Origin: an uncultured Candidatus Melainabacteria bacterium
Lineage (GTDB): Bacteria; Cyanobacteriota; Vampirovibrionia; Gastranaerophilales; Gastranaerophilaceae
Reading direction: 5' to 3'
Assembly: GCA_949915775.1 (NCBI GenBank)
Contig: CATLEG010000004.1
Coordinates: 1 to 48,869 of the forward strand
Length of the DNA stretch: 48,869 nt
Shown: in pieces, positions 20,593-27,887 of the stretch
Position numbering within the stretch: the first letter of the stretch is position 1
Layout of the letters: every line of letters begins with the position of its first letter
Notes under the pieces: model-generated
The model's database searches: none
Told to the model about the DNA's origin: nothing
The model's input: only the letters and a program-made list of their open reading frames with translations
Position numbers and translations under genes: made by a program

Positions 20593-22179
20593 TTACGCAT
20601 CAATAATAGTTATCCTGCCATCATCAAATATATCTATAGGTTTATTAAGTTTTTTGATATAATCACAGGTTAATTTATCTTTGTCAAAATCAAAAACTTC
20701 ATCAACTTCATTTTTTTCAATTTTATTTGAAATCAACTTATCACCGCCAGATGCAAAGAAATCATCTGTGGCAACTGTATAAATTTTATTCGGGTTAGGA
20801 TTATTTATATCTATCGAAATTTCTTTTCCTTGTTTGTCTATATAAGATGCAGATTTAATCTCACCGTTTCGTGTAACTGTATATTTCAATCCTGATGGTA
20901 TAACTATACTTGGTTTATTGCCCGGATTGATAAATGATTTTGCACCATTTTTAAGAGCCTCTACAACTTCTTGTTCTGTTAATTTAAGTTTAACCATATT
21001 ATTTTTCAATGGGACAACTTCAAACACTTGTCTAGAATCTACAGGACCTTGTTCAAAAAATCCTCTGACATTTCCAACGTTAATTAATGCTAAATCTGTA
21101 TTAAATTCATGTCTTACAGCGTCCATTATAAAATATGCATTTGGATTTGGATCAATAAGTCTATTTTTCGTTGGACCGGTTGCAGATTTTATCTCACCCA
21201 AATGCTCCGGTTTTCCAAGAATATCATCAAATACATTTTTTAATACTCGATTACGTTTGAATCCTTGAGCAGAAGTTACATTATTTTGTGCTTTTACAAT
21301 AACCCCGTTTTTATCCCAGGTTAATTTCAATTCTCCGAAATATTCACCATCTTTTCCACCCTGAGTAATAATAACAGGCTCATTGTTTTTTGAATAAAAT
21401 AAATTTTCGTTTTGTATTACATTTTTTATTAAATCATGAGTGTGACCGCCAATTATAACATCAACACCTGAAGTTTCTTTTGCTAATCTTTTATCTTTAG
21501 TTAAACCGCAATGTGAAAGTAGAATAATTTTATTGATATTTTGTTTTTTAAATTTTTCAACTTCCTGTTGAACATCACTTATTGTTTTTTCAAAATCATC
21601 TACACCGATTTGTTTTCTGGACTCATTATCTCTTATTCTTTCATGCAAATCGGGAGGTGCTAAACCAATTACACCATATTTATGTCCGTTTTTTTCAAGT
21701 ACATATGATTTCTCAATTACATTTTCTAAAGGATTACCTTTTGGAATTTGTAAATTCATTCCTAAACTTTTAAATTTGGCATTTTCTTTTGCTTTAGCGA
21801 GAACATCAGGATTTGCATCATATTCATGATTTCCATCAGAAACAGCATCCAATCCAATACCATTCATAAATGCTGTTGAAGCTTTAATTATATGGGCATC
21901 GGCACCGGCAGAAATATCGCCTGCTGATAAAACCAATTTATCAATATTTTTATTTACGTTTACAGCATCATAAACTTTTTTTGCTGAATAAATACGAGCC
22001 ATATTACCAATACGGCCATGAATATCATTTACATAAAATATACTTGTATCAACTGTTCCTTCTTTTTTATCGGATTTTTCAAACTTATCTGGCTGCTGCA
22101 ACGGCTTTATAACAGCCTTCGGCTTTGCAACTTGCGGCAAATTGCTATATCTTTGTACTGCATTTATTAATAGATTCAT
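20593..22179 (-). CDS. 5'-nucleotidase / cyclic-nucleotide phosphodiesterase-type metallophosphatase (UshA-like)
   Basis: FYVNDIHGRIGNM, SAGDISAGADAH, SDGNHEYDANP, IILLSHCGLTKD, IGGHTHDLI; C-terminal 5'-nucleotidase domain. No evident signal peptide. Confidence 0.88.
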   Translation of the reverse strand: MNLLINAVQRYSNLPQVAKPKAVIKPLQQPDKFEKSDKKEGTVDTSIFYVNDIHGRIGNMARIYSAKKVYDAVNVNKNIDKLVLSAGDISAGADAHIIKASTAFMNGIGLDAVSDGNHEYDANPDVLAKAKENAKFKSLGMNLQIPKGNPLENVIEKSYVLEKNGHKYGVIGLAPPDLHERIRDNESRKQIGVDDFEKTISDVQQEVEKFKKQNINKIILLSHCGLTKDKRLAKETSGVDVIIGGHTHDLIKNVIQNENLFYSKNNEPVIITQGGKDGEYFGELKLTWDKNGVIVKAQNNVTSAQGFKRNRVLKNVFDDILGKPEHLGEIKSATGPTKNRLIDPNPNAYFIMDAVRHEFNTDLALINVGNVRGFFEQGPVDSRQVFEVVPLKNNMVKLKLTEQEVVEALKNGAKSFINPGNKPSIVIPSGLKYTVTRNGEIKSASYIDKQGKEISIDINNPNPNKIYTVATDDFFASGGDKLISNKIEKNEVDEVFDFDKDKLTCDYIKKLNKPIDIFDDGRITIIDA

Positions 22180-22252
22180 ATTTTCTCACCTTTGTTATAT
22201 TAAATCTCATCAAGAAAATTTTTGCTAAAATTTTGCTTAATGTAAAAAAACA

Positions 22253-23626
22253 TTAAGCAATTCTTTGATATTGATTATTTTGTAATGATTGTTGTTTTAG
22301 TTTTTTATATGTTTTCAACCCTTCAACCCAGTTTTCGACGATATTCATATCATTTGAAACTACAGATTGAGGTAATGCGGCATGATGAATTTTCGGTAAC
22401 AAATAGTCTTCTGAATATTCAACAGATTTTGACATATCATCATCTGTATCATTACAGATAAATATCAATTTACCATTTTTTTCTGTTCTTGTACCGGTTA
22501 TAGTTATCTCATGACCGTTAATTATTGTATTGCTGCCATCTACTAAAGTATAACCAATAATTACATTGTCACCGAGTTTTAGTGCATCAGTAATCTGTTT
22601 TTTCATAGTATTAAAATCTGTTTCGTATCCGACAAGTCTTGCATTTTCATCAATTGTTTGATAAGTAACGGAAATTTTATTTTTATCTTCAACGACTGAT
22701 TCTGTAAATGTTTTTTCAAATTCAATCAAACCTTTATCATTTTGATTAAACTTACCGGCACGCTTGTCACATAATGAGTCATAAGATTGTTGAGAGCCAA
22801 CCTGCATAAAAGTGGATTGCATTAATACATCAAGAGAAGAACGCTCCAAAGGATCTTTATCAACCGTTTGAATATGAGCGCGAACAATTGCATTTTTATC
22901 CGGTGCAAATTTCAAATGAGCCTCATCAAAATTATTTGCTTCAAAAGGAATTTCAAATGCATTCAAAAGCCATATTGCATCAAGCGTATTATCAGCAAGA
23001 TTATTCATCTTAATGGTTTTATTTACTGACATTTGAGGAGAACTCAAACCTGCTGCAAATCTTGCAAATTCAGCGGGGTGTTTTTGTGCAAGATTAAATT
23101 CTATACTTGAGGCAACACAAGTTCCGGAGTACTCAACATTAACATCAGCAGCATGTTCTCCTGCGAGTTGTACAGCCTGATTTTGATAAGTTTGAGGAAT
23201 ATTACCGAACCTTTGAGTAATAATATGCGGATCTGATAAAGTTGCAATTGTTTCTTTTAAAATATTTGCATTATTCAAACCTTGAGCACGTTCAGTTGTA
23301 GCAATTTTGTATAAATTATCAAGCGTAGTGGATTTGTCATTGGAATCAGAATTTAGTAAAATACCAGATTTTAAAAGATAATTTAATTGTTTTTTAGTAT
23401 CTTTATCAGTAAATTTAACCAGAGTTTTATATTTATTTTTTTCATCTTTTGAAGAAAGACTTGTCCTTAATTGCACAGTGGAAGCGCCAAAAGAAACATT
23501 TGACATAAACGGATTAAAAGCAGGCTTTTCACATTTCTTTTCTATTTTTGAATCAGAAGCGGTCACAGTATTTATTGCTGTGTTATAATTATTATATGAG
23601 GTTGTATTTAAGCCAATTGAATACAC
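22253..23626 (-). CDS. Orphan hypothetical protein, candidate papain-like cysteine peptidase
   Basis: VEYSGTCVASSIEFNLAQ (Cys), INGHEITITG (His), LIFICNDTDDD (Asn/Asp) in the order expected for a papain-like fold; N-terminal NVSFGAS motif. Confidence 0.6.
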   Translation of the reverse strand: MYSIGLNTTSYNNYNTAINTVTASDSKIEKKCEKPAFNPFMSNVSFGASTVQLRTSLSSKDEKNKYKTLVKFTDKDTKKQLNYLLKSGILLNSDSNDKSTTLDNLYKIATTERAQGLNNANILKETIATLSDPHIITQRFGNIPQTYQNQAVQLAGEHAADVNVEYSGTCVASSIEFNLAQKHPAEFARFAAGLSSPQMSVNKTIKMNNLADNTLDAIWLLNAFEIPFEANNFDEAHLKFAPDKNAIVRAHIQTVDKDPLERSSLDVLMQSTFMQVGSQQSYDSLCDKRAGKFNQNDKGLIEFEKTFTESVVEDKNKISVTYQTIDENARLVGYETDFNTMKKQITDALKLGDNVIIGYTLVDGSNTIINGHEITITGTRTEKNGKLIFICNDTDDDMSKSVEYSEDYLLPKIHHAALPQSVVSNDMNIVENWVEGLKTYKKLKQQSLQNNQYQRIA

Positions 23627-23712
23627 TATTCCACTCCACTGCTATTATATAGAAAAAACAGAAAAATAAAAAATTGCTTTTTTAATAAAAATTTATTAAG
23701 AATTATTACAAT

Positions 23713-24663
23713 ATGAAAATAAAAAAACTCACAAAAGAACAACTTATTATATCAATTGACAGACTTACAAGATTTAAAGAGCCTGAAATTAAATATTTAC
23801 GGGTATTTAAAGACATTATATTAACTAATCTTATTGAACCGAAATTTAAAAAATCAGAACTTGAAGAGATGGATTATGAAGACTTGAAACAACTTGCCGA
23901 AAATATTATAAATTTATCTTTGGAAAGCAATAATGATGATTTAACAATAAATCGAAAACTTTATGATTATGAAATGTCTGCATTTAAAATTGATAAAAAA
24001 ACAGAAAAACTTTTGAAAAACAAAATAAATTACAAAGAAATTTTAAAACTGCTGCCTAAAGAAATTCCGGATAATTTAAAATGGTTAATTTCTCCATCTA
24101 TTTGCGGTTTTCCGGTTAAAAAAGTTATATTATGTGAAGGGATAACTGAAGAAATTCTTTTGCCTGAATTTGCTAAAATTTGCGGATTTAATTTTAAAGA
24201 AAACGGAATACATATAATTTCCGCAGGAGGCAAAAATCAGGTTGTCAAAATGTTTTATAATTATGCTGAATGTTTAAAAATCCCAATTTTTGTATTATTA
24301 GACAACGATGCTAGTGAAAATCAGCAGCAAATTTTTCCGCGCTTAAGACCATTTGATAAAATACATTTATTAAGAAGTGGAGAATTTGAAGATTTATTGC
24401 CGGATTCATTAATAATAAAAACCTTAAATTATGCAACCCAAAATATTTCACTTGCCCCGATTGAAGGTTTAAAAGAAAGTACATCAAAAGTAAAATTTCT
24501 TGAAGAATTTTTTAGACACAGAGGTTTACATGAATTTAAAAAAGCTGAATTCGCAAATCTTGTAAAGCAAAATATTTCAGACACCTGCGATATATCAGTA
24601 GAAATTAAAGAAATTATAGACGAATTATCAAAAATTTCAGTTAAGAAAACTCCCGTTGTATAA
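23713..24663 (+). CDS. Stand-alone OLD-family-type TOPRIM domain protein
   Basis: VILCEGITEEILLPEFA, IISAGGKNQVVKMF, IPIFVLLDNDAS, HRGLHEFKKAEFANLV resemble the OLD nuclease TOPRIM; no Walker A ATPase present. Confidence 0.65.
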   Translation: MKIKKLTKEQLIISIDRLTRFKEPEIKYLRVFKDIILTNLIEPKFKKSELEEMDYEDLKQLAENIINLSLESNNDDLTINRKLYDYEMSAFKIDKKTEKLLKNKINYKEILKLLPKEIPDNLKWLISPSICGFPVKKVILCEGITEEILLPEFAKICGFNFKENGIHIISAGGKNQVVKMFYNYAECLKIPIFVLLDNDASENQQQIFPRLRPFDKIHLLRSGEFEDLLPDSLIIKTLNYATQNISLAPIEGLKESTSKVKFLEEFFRHRGLHEFKKAEFANLVKQNISDTCDISVEIKEIIDELSKISVKKTPVV

Positions 24664-24669
24664 CGGGAG
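24650..24669. repeat. Perfect hairpin overlapping the TOPRIM stop codon
   Basis: ctcccgtt gtat aacgggag; 8-bp stem containing the TAA stop. Confidence 0.65.
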
Positions 24670-24736
24670 AAAAAATGAAAGTTCCCCGTAGGGGGAAGTA
24701 TGAAAATTTAGCAATTCGGGTGAGGGGTAAAAATTT

Positions 24737-24910
24737 AACCCTCTCCCTGACCCTGTCTTGAAATTGCTCCACGCTCACAGAGTTTCGCCAAAGTTGCTAC
24801 GCAACATAAGGCTCAATCTGTTCGCTATCCGGACTCGTTTTTCTCCGTCCGTCCACAATTTCGCTCTCCCTCGGAGAGGGAACTTAATTTATCTGATAGA
24901 ATTCGGGTGA
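24737..24910. repeat. Composite intergenic repeat, possibly nested
   Basis: ccctctccctgaccct...ctctccctcggagaggg flanks a GC-rich module with gttgctacgcaac (24793-24805); ends with agaattcgggtga, shared with murE insert 1. Confidence 0.65.
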
Positions 24911-24974
24911 ATTATCTCCTTTCAAGTTTATCAATTCGTTTCTTCAACTCTTTATTTTCTTTGCGCAAGGCATT

Positions 24975-25003
24975 TATGTCATTCTAAGTGGAACGAAGAA
25001 TCT
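24975..25003. repeat. Partial copy of the tgtcattctgag...gaagaatc repeat
   Basis: tatgtcattctaagtggaacgaagaatct, similar to murE insert 2. Confidence 0.65.
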
Positions 25004-26887
25004 TTAACTCTTCATCCTGTGCTTGTTTCAATTGTTTCTGATTGCGAGATACTTCGGCTAAAGCCTCAGTATGACGTTTTATTTGTTCGGTTAAGGCTGT
25101 TATCTTTGCATCAAGTTCTTTTACCGCATTTATCAAGGCATAGAACATGTCTTCTTTGCGGATTGTTAAAAAGCCGTCAGAGCCCTTTTTCACAGCATTT
25201 GGAAAAACTTTTTGCAAATCCTGTGCGATTACACCGACATGCGGAACTTTTTTGTCGTCCTTTTTGTATGTATAATTAAAAACTTTTAACTGACGAATTT
25301 TATCTAAACCGGAAGTAGATTCTGTACCGACGTATTTCAAGCGGCGGTCGGACATAATCATATCACCATTACCATCTGTTACCATTTGATTATCTGAATC
25401 AATCAATGGGCCTTTCAGATATAATGCACCGGTAATCTCTACATTGCCCTCAATAACCAACACATTGCTAGAATCATAAGGTTTTATTTGATTTGGAACT
25501 ATAGCTGTAGTATCTTTATCACCCAGATAAAGTAACTTGCTGTTATCTGTTGCTTCTGTACTACCTTTTACTGGGCCGGAATAATTGCCAATACAAGTTT
25601 TGTTAGATCCGGTTACCCATTGGCATGAATAAAAACCTAATGCTGTATTATTGTTACCAGTTGTATGACCAACTAAGTGATCTCCTTCATCTTTAAATAA
25701 AGCATATGCGCCAATCGCTGTATTATAGCTGCCTGTGGTATTTCCCATTAGTGCACCATGACCAAGTGCAACATTATCGTTTCCTGTTGTATTCTGATTC
25801 AAAGAATATGAACCAACTGCTGCATTTTCATAACCTGCTGTATTTTCAGACATTGAAACAAAACCTACAGCAGTATTACTAGCTGTATTTTTTCTCAATG
25901 CAGAAGTTCCTATAGCTACAGAAGAATATGCTCCATTACTTAATTCCATAGCTTGCGAACCTACTACTGTATTATGACTTCCTGCATTAGCTGCTTTTTG
26001 CATAGCTGAAGCACCAACTACAGTATTTGAATAACCTTTTGTAGATTCAGACATTACCCTATCACCTATAGCCAAATTAAAATCACTATTTTTTGATGCA
26101 TCGTAAACTTTCGTATTGAGTTGTTTCATCGCAAAATAACCTATGGCAATATTATGAGAACCTGCATTATTATTACCGGCAGAATCACCTATAGCAATAT
26201 TATCTGAGCTTTGAATTTGACTTCCTGCATTGCTGCCAATAGAAATACCACGATCACTGCCTGATTTTGCATTATTACCAATTACAACAGAATATTCACC
26301 ATAGTTTACAGGATTTCCTGCACTGGAAATAGCTCCTAAGGTTGCACCAGAACCAATAACAACTCCATTTGGACGTGTTGCTTTAGCATTCGTACCTATA
26401 ATTACTCCATTTGATGAACTCGGATTTATGCCTCTCCCCAAAGCGATTGTATTTGAACCTATTGTTGAAATATCTTCAACAAAAGAACCTAACATCATAC
26501 CATTTGATCCTAAATACATATCAGCAGTTTTTGTTCCATTCAATTTGAAAGAAATTGCCGGTGTTGAGGTATTTGGAGTATTTATTATCAATTTACCGGA
26601 ATCGGTAGCGGCTTTTGTTGACTGACCTAACATTGCTGATTGGGTATTGTTTACCCCAAAATAAGCATCAATACTATCTAAGCCTGCCCAGCGCCATGGT
26701 GATGATTGACTGTTATCTGAACGCATTTTGGTCGTCATTACTGGAGCCATTGCAGCTAAAATTATACTCATTATCAAGAGTACAACCATCATTTCTGCTA
26801 ACGTAAAGGCATTATATCGGCCTATAATAAAAGGATTTCGTAATGTACGAAAAATTTGGCCTAATTGGGTAATTAATTGCGGTTCAG

Positions 26888-26896
26888 CCCCCCCCC
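26888..26896. repeat. Homopolymeric C9 (G9 on minus) tract near the 5' end of the prepilin-like gene
   Basis: ttcag ccccccccc gaccggg; the longest G/C homopolymer I noticed in this AT-rich window. Confidence 0.9.
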
Positions 26897-27004
26897 GACC
26901 GGGTCAGAAGACGCTTACTGAGCCATTTTTCACATCTTTTCATTCAACAACTCCTCTATTCATTCTATACTAATTATATATTATTATTAACATTTTTTCA
27001 AGCT

Positions 27005-27382
27005 TTATGTTAATAAGTTTAATAATGAAGAGCCGAAGAGCAAAATTCCAATTATTATTGCAGTTACTGATGCAAACATAACAGCACCGGCAGATATATC
27101 TTTCGCCATTCCAACCAATTTTGAATACCGATTATGAAATACAGCATCTAGTGAAAATTCTATTGCAGAATTTAACATTTCAGTAACTATGACAAATGCG
27201 ATTGTTAAAAGTAATATACACATTTTTTCTATCGAAAAATTAAGTAAAAACGCAAATGCGATAACAATCATAGCAATACATATATGCACTCTAATATTTA
27301 TTTCTGATTTCAGAACGATACGCATACCCTTACGAGCATTTTTAAATGTATTTGAAAAACCTTGCTGTTTAAATTTTGACAT
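27005..27382 (-). CDS. dgkA: Diacylglycerol/undecaprenol kinase
   Basis: SEINIRVHICIAMIVIAFAF...VIVTEMLNSAIEFSLDAV...AKDISAGAVMFASV. Confidence 0.93.
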   Translation of the reverse strand: MSKFKQQGFSNTFKNARKGMRIVLKSEINIRVHICIAMIVIAFAFLLNFSIEKMCILLLTIAFVIVTEMLNSAIEFSLDAVFHNRYSKLVGMAKDISAGAVMFASVTAIIIGILLFGSSLLNLLT

Positions 27383-27887
27383 ACTCCAGTGCCCTATTTT
27401 GTAAATCTATAATAAAATTATATTCTTCTTCTGTTTGATGGTCAAATCCAAGAAGATGCAAAATTCCATGACTTATTAAAAACGCTAACTCATGTTCTTT
27501 TGTTGTTCCTTTTTTCTCTGATTCTTCAATAACTTTGTCCAATGCGATTATCACTTCACCGAGATTAATTTCTCCATCAAAAATAAATTTTTCATCACTA
27601 TCTGCAAATATAGCAAATGTAATTATATCAGCCGGATAATCTTTCTGACGGTATTCGCGATTAATCTCATGAGTTTTTTTGCTGTCACAATACAAAAAAT
27701 CAAAAGAAATTGTATTAAATTGCTGATTATTAAGACAGGATAATTCTTCAACCTCCTTCAGATAAAACTTTAGGATTTCTTTTGCAATATCTATAAAATA
27801 TTTTTCATCTACTTCCCAATCTTCATAGATATTTTCACTAAACAAATTAAGTTTGGTCATGTCTATCCTCATCAGCCTGGCCTTCAA
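27369..27887 (-). CDS. ybeY: Endoribonuclease YbeY (likely start MTKLNLF at 27860)
   Basis: EINREYRQKDYPADIITF, HELAFLISHGILHLLGFDH metal-binding motif. Confidence 0.93.
   Translation of the reverse strand: MKARLMRIDMTKLNLFSENIYEDWEVDEKYFIDIAKEILKFYLKEVEELSCLNNQQFNTISFDFLYCDSKKTHEINREYRQKDYPADIITFAIFADSDEKFIFDGEINLGEVIIALDKVIEESEKKGTTKEHELAFLISHGILHLLGFDHQTEEEYNFIIDLQNRALEYVKI

Larger units (their letters stand above)
24912..26943 (-). pseudogene. Prepilin-type N-terminus + YadA-like head repeats + peptidase S74 chaperone protein; interrupted by a G9 frameshift and an in-frame amber (OFF-phase gene or pseudogene)
   Basis: Supplied ORF 24984..26792 extended both ways. In-frame upstream codons give ...NPFIIGRYNAFTLAEMMVVLLIMSI. 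ATG at 26943-26941 with gaggag SD encodes MKRCEKWLSKRLLTRSGGG then TGA; removing one G joins the frames. C-terminal SDRRLKYVG...VGVIAQDLQKVFP is S74-like. TAG at 24986-24984 is followed in frame by NDINALRKENKELKKRIDKLERR then TAA. Confidence 0.8.

Noticed and set aside
22233-22260. ttgcttaatgt...acattaagcaa hairpin as a strong terminator
   Set aside because: Perfect 11-bp stem but AT-rich and without a clear T-run on the minus strand, so the assignment is too weak.
24984-24986. TAG reassigned to a sense codon (alternative genetic code)
   Set aside because: TAG is used as a normal terminator elsewhere in the window, for example at the end of the GH57-like gene (13191-13193), so global recoding is unlikely; local readthrough remains possible.
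25019-25279. Plus-strand 86-aa ORF inside the S74 domain region
   Set aside because: Antisense shadow of a clearly coding minus-strand frame.
26728-26973. Plus-strand 81-aa ORF over the prepilin 5' region
   Set aside because: Antisense to a better-supported minus-strand gene with SD and domain evidence; low-complexity Pro/Arg translation across the C9 tract.
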